NCBI GenBank assembly: GCA_033439265.1
Contig: JAVTVX010000031.1
Coordinates: forward strand, 11,021,501-11,085,500
DNA: 64,000 bases
DNA from: Dillenia suffruticosa
Lineage: Eukaryota; Streptophyta; Magnoliopsida; Dilleniales; Dilleniaceae
Direction: 5' to 3'
The notes under the pieces were generated by a model that saw only the letters and a list, made by a program, of their open reading frames with translations, was not told where the DNA came from and ran no database searches. A program made the position numbers and the translations under genes. Of the stretch, positions 25,301 to 36,362 are shown one piece after another (within the stretch, counting starts at the first letter, position 1; every line of letters starts with the position of its first letter).

Positions 25301-28300
25301 GAACAGCTTGTAAAGAATTCATTAAGATTCAAGACAAGGATGCTCCAGCACCGGTGCATCGACCTCAAGTTCCAAAAAATCACTTCCCTTTGATTTATGG
25401 GTTTCCCACACAATATTGCTATGGTAAAGCTCAACTCAAACTCAAAACTCAAACTAAGCCTTCATCCCAGCTTTGTTGAAGCAAGTAGTTTGAAGCAAGC
25501 TTTTGGCATGGGATAACAAATAGAAAATATACCAGTCAGACAGCTTTTCCAGAAACAAATATAAAGAACTCAAAAAAACCAAAACAAAAAATACTAACAT
25601 GGATCATCTCTGTGACCTCAGCTATGCGTTGTTGTCTTGTTCGGAGTTCTGTTGATAAGGTATCAACGACCCCATCTGAAGCAGATCCAGGTATTGAAAT
25701 GTTTAGAGCTGTTGCCATCAACAACAGAATCTGCACAGAAGGTATGGAGTGATACCCAGTAAGAAAGGAGAGGAAATGGTGACAAAAACATAGAAAAGAG
25801 GCAATATCATATCAACCAATAAAAAACATCTTTATGCATTAGCATCCAATTTAGCATCTGTATTTACATGTCAAAGACTTTGAAAACTTTGTTGAATCTG
25901 TGCACTTCCACCCAAGGGTTTGGAAGAGAGACGTTGAGTGAGAGAAAATAGAATCAACAATCAATTTCTGAAATATTAAAATCTCAGGTCCAACAACATA
26001 GTGAAAATTGGCTGACTCAATCAAACAAATCCTAGGACCAGATCCACAATACGGCTGCTTTCTTGATTTATTAAAGTTTATGTTATAAAAAATCTCAAGG
26101 CCCATATTTGCATTCTATGACAGAACTTTTTGTTGGTACAACCCATCATAACTCTCCTTTTCAAACCCAAGGTCAAATATTGATTCTTTTATCCAGAACC
26201 CCTGGCAGAAGTTTGGGTAACAGCCAGGACAGCAGTTTTGCGACATCAAATCCTCAATATCCTGTTTCCCTTGCAACAACCCTATGACTTTTTTTTATAG
26301 GCCAAAAATTCCTACAAACTAATAGGAACTATATATTCTAGAATCAAACAAAGAAGAATACGAAATAAGCTTCTTGTCATAGTCCAGAAGTATGTTAAAT
26401 ATTTCCTAATTTGTGATGCATCGTTATGAAGTAGAGAAAATCATCGAGAGAGGCTAATACTTACAGTAGGACGGAACCTCTTTCCTTCAACCCCCATCTT
26501 GAAAAAATACTCAGCAGCTGAAGCAAGCTTGGGCAGCTAGACGACATTTAAACTACCCGCAGTCAGATTACCGTTGAACCTCATCTTAATGGCAGAAAAC
26601 AGAACGGACAAAAAAAATGAAAATCCACTACTTAGTCCAGAGGCAGAGAGAGAACTATCTGATACCTCGGTAACTACCATTGATCGTAGCCTATCAGCAA
26701 GAATTGACAATTCATCCGCAACAATGGAAAATGGATCTGTTTGGTCCTGAAAAGCTTATATGTATTTCAATAAGATTCAAAGGGAGCAACAATTCAAACA
26801 ACAAGGAGCAAAAAACAAATATAATGCAATAAGAAATCACCTCCAAAGCTTAGTTCTTAACAAACATTGGCATGTTTGTGCATGTGATTGGGCAACAAGA
26901 ATCAATAAGCAGTGGTAAGAAGTCGAACTATCATGCACTTGCACTCAGGGAATACTTTTGTAAATAAAACATAAAGTAGAATTTTGTTACATAATATCAA
27001 AAGAAATTTAGTGGTCTAACCTCCACCAAGGAGCTATTGTCATGATGAAGTTGTCGTCCAAAGCCACCACTAACACCCCAAAAATGGAGTTCTCTGCAAC
27101 CCAAAATCTACTAAATCACCAGAAATAAAAGAACAACACAGAAATAAGTATGATCTCTAGAAAAACTCTAACAAACATGATCTATCTAGTAAATACGGCA
27201 AACACACATATAAACTGGCATATGTAGGATTTGAATTTTTTCTTTTGGCTTCTTTTGGGAGGAGGAGGGAGGGATGCAGTGGCCCAATTTATCATAACTT
27301 ATCATTCACTCTTCTGCCGAGAATGGGTTTGTACAGATTCAGGCTGCACAAATTCATCCCTTGGTCACTATCTAGTAAATACTGCAAACACACATATAAA
27401 CTGGCATATGTATGATTTGAATTTTTTTTTTAATTTCTTTTGGCTCCTTTTGGAGGGAGGAGGGAGGGATGCAGTGGCCCTATTTATCATAACTTATTAT
27501 TCACTCTTCTGCCAAGAATAGGTTAGTACAGATTCAGGCTGCACAAATTCATCCCTTAGTCACTATCTAGTAAATACAGCAAACACACATATAAACTGGC
27601 ATATGTAAGATTTAAATTTTTTTTCTTTTGGCTCCTTTTGGAGGGAAGAGGGAGGGATGCAGTGGCCCTATTTATCATAACTTGTTATTCACTCTTCTGC
27701 CAAGAATAAGTTAGTACAGATTCAGGCTGCACAAATTCGTCCCTTAGTCACAAGTAAATACAGCACGCATATAAACTGGCATATGTAAGATTTGATTTTT
27801 TTTTCTTTTGGCTCCTTTTGGAGGGAGGAGGGAGGGATGCAGTGGCCCTATTTATCATAACTTGTTATTCACTCTTCTGCCAAGAATAAATTAGTACAGA
27901 TTCAGACTGTACAAATTTGTCCCTTAGTCACTTGTAAATACAGCAAACACGCATATAAACCAGCATATGCAAGATTTGATTTTTTTTTTTTTTCTTTGGC
28001 TCCTTTTGGAGGAAGGACGGAAGGATGCAGTGTCCCCATTTATCATAACTTGTTATTCACCCTACTGCCAAGAATAGGTTAGTACAGATTCAGGCCGCAC
28101 AAATTTGGCCCTTGGTCCAATGGTTTTAGGAGTCTCAGCATTCAAGAACCATTTATCAAAGACGAAAACAAACCCAAATCCTTTAGCTATCTGAACTAAG
28201 CTCCAATTAGCAACAAAATGAGCACTTGAGCCCTGGACAAGCTGATAATATATTGGATATTTTTCAGGTATCTCACAAGTCAAAATCTAAAAAAAGTGAA

Positions 28301-30396
28301 AATCTAAATAAAACATCTTTGTGACACTACTGTGCATTTCAATTATATCACCATGCTCTAATTAATTAGGATGAGAACTTATACTTTTGCTGCAACATAT
28401 GCCAATTGTCCCCGGCTCTCTCATTTTCTGATAATGCTTTGTGGTGGGTTGACTACATTAATCACAATATTTATTACATAAACAAAAGACCTGAGCAAGC
28501 ATGTAGTTACACTCTAAAAAACCATCTTTTTTTTTAAATTATAATATTAGGATATCAAGATGTGAACTTTAAATTTACCCAAAAAAAAAAAAAAATGAAC
28601 CTATTAACAAATAACTAGAAAATTCTAAAATTAGCATGACAAGTTAAACATCCTCACAAGATTTCTAGTCATAACAAAAAAATCATTCTTTTCTTTTTTT
28701 TTATTTTTAATATTGATAGTTTCATGTATGAATACTTACTATCACTAGTGGAGGAAGGTGGGGGCTAGGGGAAGGGGGGAAGTGCCCCCTCTGAAATTTA
28801 TTTTTTAAAAAAATTTTTATGTATAAAATTCTAAAAGTTGTAACCTTATGTCGTATTCGCCCCTCCTAAAAATTACGATATGCCCTCCAAAAACTATATT
28901 CACCCCCTAAAATTTCAAGAAATAAGTTTGCAACCTAAAAATAAATAAAAAAATAAAAAATAAAAAAACATTTTAAATATTATTTGGCCAAAAAATTAAT
29001 ATCAACAACCATTTTAAAGGTTCCCAAATATGTCTCTCCATCAACAATTATTAGTGACACAATTTGCTTCTTTTCTCTTTTTTGATTTTTGAATCTGACG
29101 CACTTATTATTTCTTTTAATGTTTCTTTGGTATACAAGACTAATTAATATATTCTGATGAAGTTTGTTGGGTTATTTAATTATTTAATAATTTATTATTG
29201 TGCTTGTAAATGTAGAACAAGAGAATATTGGTATGAGAAAAATATTTAAGTCACCAACAACAATGCATGTAATTGTTCTTGACATCAATGTTCTTATTGA
29301 TTTATTTAGAGGTGAATTTGATGTTGAAACATTTGGTCAAATCAAGAATGTTGAAGGAATTTGAATGATTGTTTCTAAAATTTTGTTGTATGACAAATTG
29401 AAGTGGTGAATATTTTCATCACCAAAATTGTAAAGGTTGTGATCCATTGTACAAATTCTCCACCAAAATTGGTTGATTGAAAATAGTTACTTTTCAAGGA
29501 AACATCATTCAAAATTGTCAAATTTGAAAAATCACAAAGTCACTAGATAATACATTGTTGAATAAGGTGTGGAGATACCGAGGATGAAGGGAAAGAGCTC
29601 TCAACATATTTCAAGCGCTTGTACCATGCCCCTTAAAAATAATTTCTGGCTCGCCCCTGACTACTATAACTAAGAAAATGCACTAACCCTTTACCTAAAA
29701 TTCTACTAATGCCCTCTCAACCTTTCTTTACACCGCGTAATCTCTTTGGAACAAACTAGCTCAAAAGCAAGAGGAAAAATTACTTATTGAAATGCGATAA
29801 TCTATGTTGCAAGGCCAAGTCTAGAAATAAATGGGACACTTCATTCAACTCTTATAATATTTATTATCGATTATTCAAGACACGAGCAGGTGAAAAATGA
29901 CCCCCCACAAAAAAAAACAAAAAAACTCCTGATCATTGGTGTCATAATGGGGGGCTGGTTTGTTCGTTCAATTCCAATACCACATTCATCGGCAACTAAA
30001 AAGAGTTCAACTTAAGTTTCTTTGGAGACTACACGTGAAACACTTTGGACTCATGAAAAAATTAATCAAAATTCATTAGCTTTTACACGAACAATTTTCA
30101 AATTCACCAACTCAAGCCTAACCAAATATATATATATATATATATCAAATTGATTCTCCTCAGCTGTCTAAGTAACAAAAATCAGGAGAGAGAGTGTGAG
30201 TGTTTGTGTGTGTGTGTTTTACCTTGATAGTGGATTCAGTGGGAGAGTGGAGGTTAGAGAAGCTGAAGGTGAGAAGCTGATGCTGACATTGAGAGGTTGA
30301 AGAAGGAGAAGAAGAAGAAGAGGGAAGGAACCGCCATCGGCAGCGATTGAAGCTGCTTCTCTGCAGAATCCTAGAAATTCCTCTCGCAATAACCAT
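16340..30396 (-). CDS. SPS3: Long-chain trans-prenyl diphosphate synthase, SPS3/GPPS1 type
   Basis: Twelve exons in transcript order: 30223-30396, 27021-27107, 26666-26746, 26465-26536, 25599-25730, 24614-24700, 23872-23943, 21912-21997, 20363-20495, 19820-19909, 17874-17972, 16340-16519; 430 aa. The E-isoprenoid synthase fold is clear: FKMGVEGKRFRPT (the FR(P)-type substrate motif), the first Asp-rich motif DDVLDD at 189-194, ETMQMTTTSD, KTYYKTASLI, and the second Asp-rich motif DDVLDF at 316-321 followed by GKGSLSDIRH. These motifs bind Mg2+ and the allylic diphosphate during chain elongation with IPP. The Arabidopsis relative (At2g34630) makes the solanesyl side chain of ubiquinone and was also described as a GPP synthase. 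The first 60 or so residues are Ser/Arg-rich, as in an organellar presequence. All introns are GT-AG and all phases agree; exon 2 starts after TAG at 27107, because the next AG breaks the frame. A GA/CT tract abuts the start codon. Confidence 0.93.
20918..20946. repeat. (TC)n microsatellite in a prenyl synthase intron
   Basis: A perfect TC run lies within intron 8, between exons 9 and 8 of the minus-strand gene. It has no coding role. Confidence 0.85.
27187..28115. repeat. Five-copy minisatellite (about 186-bp unit) in intron 1 of the prenyl synthase gene
   Basis: The motif CATATAAACTGGCATATG or a near copy recurs at about 27203, 27389, 27584, 27764 and 27948, giving spacings of 186, 195, 180 and 184 bp. 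Each unit runs on through a T tract, TTTTGGCTCC-like DNA, GGAGGGAGGGATGCAGTGG, TTTATCATAACTT, ATTCACTC and CAGATTCAGGCTGCACAAATT. Later copies share changes (for instance loss of TATCTAG) not found in the first, so the array probably grew stepwise. The open frame at 27231-27521 reads across two units and is not a gene. Confidence 0.9.
28747..29663. mobile_element. Non-autonomous hAT-like element in intron 1 of the prenyl synthase gene
   Basis: The 8-bp direct repeats CTATCACT (28739-28746) and CTATAACT (29664-29671) differ at one base and bracket a 917-bp segment. It begins AGTGGAGGAAGG and ends GCTCGCCCCTGACTA; the end read in reverse (TAGTCAGGGGCGAGCC) resembles the CAGGGGCGGAGCC-type termini common in plant hAT elements. 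The two inverted ends match only loosely. The interior has no long open frame. The 8-bp duplication fits the hAT superfamily. Confidence 0.5.
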
Positions 30397-30934
30397 CTCT
30401 CTCTCTCTCTCCCCCTCTCACTCCGTTACAAATATTCTCCAACCAATAACGATCTCGTTTGCAGAGAGAGAGAGAGAGAGACAGAGAGACAAAGAGAGAG
30501 TCAGAGTCAATGAACAGCCCTAGGGTGAATTGAGGGACGAGGGTTTGCAACGTTTGTTTAGGGAACTTTCTTATTAACGACTTACTTTTCAAAACCGAAT
30601 GACGAAGAAGCTTTATCGTCGTGTGCCCCCTACGATATACCCAAAAACCCCTTAAATCACATTATCAGAGCTTTATCTTCTTAAACCAAAATGTTTTTTT
30701 TTTTGGTAAAATGAGAATATTAATCAAAACTCTTTGGGGTTAATAAAAAAATTTTAACATAAATATTAATCAGAACTCTTTAGGGGGTAATCCAACGTAT
30801 TTATATACACTTGTCTGCTTTTACACTTGTCTGCTTTTACTATTTTATATTAAAATAATGAGAGATTTTTACAAATTAAAAAATAGATATATCAGTGACA
30901 AGGAACTTTCGGTATTTATCAGAACAATTATTGA

Positions 30935-31145
30935 TTTGATCTGACCATGGACAAAGGAGAGCCCAGTCCGACGGGAATGAGCGGTTCGCTAGGGCTTCAT
31001 AGGTCAGACATTTGAAGTCCCCCTCCTTCTAAGCTAACCCCACCTCGCTTAGCCCAGGCTTACGAGCACGGTAAGACAATCAAGGGAGCTACTTTGGTTG
31101 CTTATGCAGGTGAGGACCGCCCGGGTAGGTCCGCCAAAATTTTAT
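30935..31145. other. GC-rich island of unknown origin in AT-rich DNA
   Basis: About 210 bp are visibly richer in G and C than their surroundings (runs such as CAGTCCGACGGGAATGAG and GACCGCCCGGGTAGG). No intact reading frame or RNA fold is recognised. A fragment of organellar DNA or of a transposon end is possible. Confidence 0.3.
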
Positions 31146-31327
31146 AACCATGCAAAACCTAAAGAGAGAAGAGAGACGGTCCAAAAAGGAACTTTAGGTT
31201 TGAAAGTGAGTCCATGTATTTATGGTGTGTCCAAACTATAAGCAAATTTTATCCTGAAGTCACTTAATGAATGGTAAAAAGAATATATATTACATAAGAA
31301 CTACTGAAATTTGAATTACTTAGACCA

Positions 31328-31517
31328 ACAGACAATTGACCTAATGAAATATGGTACTAAATTCCTTAACTAAATTTCTGAATTTAACTCACGGTTTGGA
31401 TATGAAAAAAATTATGTTGGGAGGGTAACCTCCCTTAAATGGATCACTACAAATTTCGAACTGAATTAATCAGAATTTGACTCTGGATATCTATCGGTAT
31501 AGTAAAAAAAAATTGAA
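31328..31517 (+). mobile_element. SINE copy (family member 3), degenerate
   Basis: The body GTTGGGAGGGTAACCTCCC, GAACTGAATTAATCAG, TTTGACTCTGGATATCTATC and a terminal A tract line up with TTTGGGAGAGTTCCCTCCC, GTCAAAATTAGTTGG, AAAACTCTAAATACTCAG in the copy at 33648. The B-box region is degraded. Confidence 0.45.
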
Positions 31518-33647
31518 TTACTTGTATTAAAACAGATGAAAGTTTGCTTTTCCACCAAAAATAAAATAAAAAAAAAAAGATAGTTTGCTTTTGTCTTGTT
31601 TGGTTGATTAAGGTTCTTGCTTTCTCATGTGTGTTAAGGCTCCCACCTCGAGTGGAATATATTTGCTTTGTGAACTTTGCTCCTAAATAAATTTAATAAG
31701 GATTTTCCATTCCAACATTGATTTCAAGTATATGAATAATACAGCAATAACCGTCAAACCTTTATCCCAATAAATATATAAATAATACTCATGATAAATA
31801 AAGTTTTAATTAAAAATATTATTTATAATTGTCAAATTCATTTTTGCAAAGAGAATGTTCAATCACGTTCCAAGGAAACAAACTGGTGATCACTTATGTT
31901 GCACAGAAACAAAAATGAGAAACGGAAACAAAAATGGAAATTAATACAAAAATAATACGGAGAAACGACATTTTCTAAAAATTTTAAAAATGAGGAACGT
32001 ATATATATTAAAAATATAAAAATTTTATATATAAATATTATTATTTTATAGAAATAATAAAATAATCATATTATATAATAAAAATAAAAATATCAAATAT
32101 ACGATTATTAATTATAACACAAATAAAAACAAAAACAAAATTTAAAATTAAATAAATAAATAATTTATTAAACTAAACATTTTTTATACTTACAAAAAAA
32201 ATAAATTAAAAATAAATATAATTTACTAAACTAATTATATGTTATCACTTTTATTCTCCTTACTTGTATTTGCTTTTTTATCAAAAAATACACTCTCTAA
32301 TTCTATTTCATCTAATATTAGATTAACAATTTCAAGAATATCAACATCTTTCATGCTCCCAAACTGATCTCCTCCAATATTTCACAATGTTGTCTTGATA
32401 TTGAGATGTGTCTCTTGATAAAATACGAAGATTGTTATGGACAAAATATTAAGTTTTCTGTATGTTTTGGATTTAATTCGTTTCTTCTAAATGAATGAAT
32501 AAAAGAATAAACATTCAAATTTCTTTCGCAACAAGAGGAAGAACCAAGTTGTCCAAATATCTTTAAAGCCAATTTTTAAAACAACAATGCCTTTGAACTA
32601 TAACATGCCCACCATTTTCTGGATCCGTATTATACCTACTTGCAATTGAATGTGAATTTCTAAATGATCTACTTTTTGGAGAAAATTCAACGAACACATT
32701 ATAAACGTTAATACATTTATATTCATTTAGAAAAAAGTTTTCTAAATCACTTATTTCTTTTAATTGAAACTTTTTCATTCATACGAAAAGCTATTCTATT
32801 TTCATTTTATTGAATCCATTTATCATCATAAAATCTTAAAAAGAAAAAAAATTCATTAATATAATAGAAAAAACTATTCACTATAATGTTCTTGCTATTG
32901 TTCTCTTCTCTCTCCCATCCCACTTTACCACAAACTGTAAATTCCATGCTCTTGATATTGTTCTACTCTTCTCAAGTTCTCGACTCATCCCAAAAAACAA
33001 ATAGATGACAATGATGTCCGTATAACACTTTGGGGCTAATAACCCAATACAAAATTTTATCATCCTTGAATCAGGTAAGCCTAATTATGAACGAAGGGTT
33101 TCCTATATGGTGGTCGGAGTTGGCAGTCCTTGAGAGAAACTCAAATATATTCCTGCTCTCTTTTTCTTTGTCTTTCCCTTTTTTCGTTCATTTTTCATCT
33201 CTCATTGGAAGGAGGTGTGTGTGTGCATTTTGCATTTTTGTTTTTGGTCTTTCCTGTTGGAGAGAGGAAGAAGAGAAAGGGATGAAATCGGGTGTTTTAC
33301 ATGTGAAAATATATATAAATGGAATTCTAACTCCAACCACTTGTGGGGTTATTTACTATTATTTTAGAAATAGTCTAAGGTAATCAGTTACAATAGAAAT
33401 TTCAAGATACGAGTTGAAATAAGAGTTTTTGGTGATTTTTAAACATTTTTAATTGTATTTATTATTTATTAATCACAATCATCTATTGATCATATCAAGC
33501 TTTCAACCATAATCAATTTGTACTTAAATATAAAATTCTAAATAAAAGCATTCAAATGATCAATAATTTCTTTGGCACCTTTCTTCCACCGTAATCATCT
33601 GCATGTAACTCGTTCCCTTATATTTGACATCGGAATTTCTATGATTT

Positions 33648-33850
33648 ATTGACGCTTCATTGGTCTAGTAGGAAGGGTATTAATACTCCACATCAAAAAC
33701 TGGATTCGAGTCTTGATAGCGACAAAAACAACTTTGGGAGAGTTCCCTCCCGATTGGAACTCGATACCAGTTTGGTCAAAATTAGTTGGAGCAAAACTCT
33801 AAATACTCAGAGATGGATAAGTCTAAGGGACAAAAAAAAAAAAAAAAATC
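33648..33850 (+). mobile_element. tRNA-derived SINE with target-site duplication (family member 4)
   Basis: This is the best preserved copy. An A-box match TGGTCTAGTAGG lies near 33661 and a B-box match GGATTCGAGTC near 33703, about 40 bp apart as in RNA polymerase III type 2 promoters. The body is about 130 bp and ends in an A tract at 33834-33848. The 9-bp repeat CTATGATTT flanks it at 33639-33647 and 33851-33859, as expected for a target-site duplication. The 70-residue frame across it is fortuitous. Confidence 0.8.
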
Positions 33851-35739
33851 CTATGATTTGAAAGCTAAACCTCTTTTATGTACTTTGGTGCTATTTTAAG
33901 ACCATGGAGATATTGTCTCTCACTAACCTTCAATTGGCAAAGTGTCATTTCCTTGCCCTAGATGATTCTCAGATGAACAAAGAAATTTGTATTGTGTATA
34001 CGTAGCCCCACATTTAAGAGATGCTGGGTGTTTATCAGTTCTGACGGTTTAAAACCCCAACCTCTACCACCTTAAGCGTAAAATAGGCAAAAGCCCTTTA
34101 GTGGTCTCAAGCTGTGGTAATAAGCTAGCATGGTGCATGACTTTCCTTTAGTCATTGTGGTGTTTAATAGCATTCCCGCTCTACTAGAATTATATATGTT
34201 AATGGGTTTTATGAAAATCGCTTCCTTGTGTTCCATCTACTGTATTTTTTTTTATACCACCAATTGATATATGATCCGATCTGTTATCAAACTCTCTTTA
34301 AAGAATAACTATTGCAGTGTAATTCTTTCCATTCTCATAATTCGAATCCGAGTGTTGATTAAAAGATTAGTATTCTTTTTGTTAGGTTAATTGTCCGTTG
34401 ATTAATCCATCTATATTTTTTAGTTTAGTAAAATGTCGTCGTTCCAAATAATAATAAAAAGAATGGTATAACCTTGGATTAAAAGGATAAAAAATGATTA
34501 AAATATATAGGAGAATTATGATACGTTTGGTTTAACATATAAAATTCAATTCATGACTGATAGTTAATAATTTATATTTAATAGCCGATAACTAATTATC
34601 GGTGGCGATAGGTGTTGTTAATTGATATTAATGTTTTGTTATTTATTTTATCTAATATCAGTTATTGTCCAATATAAAATGATAAAAAATGACAAAATTA
34701 TATTAATTAAATCATATTTATTTTAAAAATACTTTTATATTAGAACTATATATTAAAATATAAAATTCATACATAAATTTAATAATATTTTAGAAATGAT
34801 AAATTCAAAGATATAATATAAAAAAGATGCAAATCATAGAATTATCTATAAATTTATAGAAAAAACAATCTTTCGGCCACTTAAAAAAAAGATAATCAAT
34901 TAATCTAAATATATATCATAATAATATTTAAAATTTTTATCTTATAAAAGATTAGAGAGTAAAAATTAAAAAATATAAAATAGATAAAATAATTTTTTAA
35001 ATATATTTGTTGTCATTAATATAAAAATTAAAAAAATCCAAAAATAATTTTAAAAAAAATCAAAACTACTTTGGGTAGTTAATGACTTTTTAACAAATTT
35101 TGGATTATTGGTTGTAATTTTATTAGTTATCATCCAAGTTAGCAAACACCTTTTTCCCCGTCAAAAAAGTCAAATAACCAAAAAAACACACTAAAATCTA
35201 TAATATATATATATATATATATATATAACTCGTTTGCACCCCCTCAATGTTCTAGTAATCCTAATGATGCTATATTTTCTTTTTCTTGTAATTTTTTTAG
35301 AATTGGGAGGTTCGAACTCAACATGTTTATAAGAAAAAAGGAGAATGGTGCCAGTTGACTTATAACTCATCGACTTTCATAATTCTTATATTTTTTTTAT
35401 ATTATATTAACTTATATCAGAATCTATACTCTGATTAATCTGATTCGAAACTTGAAGTGAGTCATTAAGTATTTTTTTTTTTGGTACTATTCCTAAATCT
35501 TGAATGATACTCAACTATATAAGCATTTTTTTTTTGGGGGGTTGAAAACTATATAAGCATTTGTATTAAAACAACTTTGCTATTTAACCCCGGTGCTGTC
35601 TGGGGGCTTAAAACCCTTGCTTAGTGTGAATGGTCGAAACTCCAAGCCTCACCGAGATGCTAAAAGGCATTAGCATCGAATAGAAAAATAAAATTAAGAA
35701 AAAGACACCCAAATTAAGAAAAAAAAAAAGCCCTTTCCA

Positions 35740-35910
35740 AGGCCAAGCCCATCCCTAGAATTGAATGGGTCAAGCCCGTAAAAGTTATGGCCCATACCGG
35801 TCCATGAGACTAGGTCCTTTGCCCATAATCATTTTGGGCTTTGTTCTAAGAATCGAGCTCAATGAAATAAACCAGTTTGATTGGTGAGAGTGGAAAAACA
35901 AAAGCCCAAA
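35740..35910 (+). promoter_or_regulatory. EF-P promoter with four TGGGCY (site II) motifs
   Basis: Four matches to TGGGCY, on either strand, fall within 165 bp upstream of the EF-P start: AGCCCA at 35746, GGCCCA at 35789, TGGGCT at 35835 and AGCCCA at 35903. Clusters of this element, bound by TCP factors, are known in plant promoters of ribosomal-protein and organelle-biogenesis genes. The transcription start is not determined. Confidence 0.5.
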
Positions 35911-36000
35911 GAGCATTTCGCTATCTGATGGAAAGGAGTTTCTATGAGCCTTTGAAGGAAGAAGAAGCGGTGGGCGATAATTCCGGCTCGTCGGAAAAAA

Positions 36001-36311
36001 ATGGCGGCTTCTTCAAGTTTCTCAGTGGCTCCTTCTCCTCTCGATGGTTCATCGTCTGCATCTTCCTTAGTTTCATTTTCATCAAAGCCTGCATTTCTTC
36101 CAATGCTTCGTGGGAAATCACTCCGTTCAACATACCCAAGTCAATCCTCACTTCCATTCATTTCCTCACTCTCAATTATCACAAGTTAGTGTTTATGTGA
36201 AATGGGTTTTTGTTTGTTTGTTTGCTTTTGGGCAGAAATATACGCATTCACTAGTAATGATATTAAAGCGGGTTCCAACATTGAAGTTGATGGTGCTCCT
36301 TGGAGGGTTTT

Positions 36312-36362
<51 letters not shown>

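Larger units (their letters stand above)
30397..36000. other. Intergenic region between divergent prenyl synthase and EF-P genes
   Basis: It starts with the 5' flank of the prenyl synthase gene (CT/GA-rich, 30397-30500). A GC-richer island follows at 30935-31145, then two SINE copies. Long AT-rich stretches at 31880-32900 and 34400-35230 have no gene-like frame. The last 260 bp form the EF-P promoter. Near 35290-35400 and 34270-34400 are short GGTTCGAA-type motifs like SINE heads. I see no gene here. Confidence 0.5.

Noticed and set aside
27060..27107. Acceptor TTGCAG four codons inside exon 2 of the prenyl synthase gene
   Set aside because: Joined to exon 1 it puts a stop in frame; the TAG acceptor at 27108-27109 keeps phase 0 and the expected LGCRE...HFW sequence.
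27187..28115. CRISPR-like periodicity
   Set aside because: Units are about 186 bp and similar throughout, with no short repeat/unique spacer pattern, and the host is a eukaryote.
35877..36200. 107-residue frame overlapping EF-P exon 1
   Set aside because: It begins with TTG, is out of frame with EF-P and resembles no protein; EF-P exon 1 explains the region.
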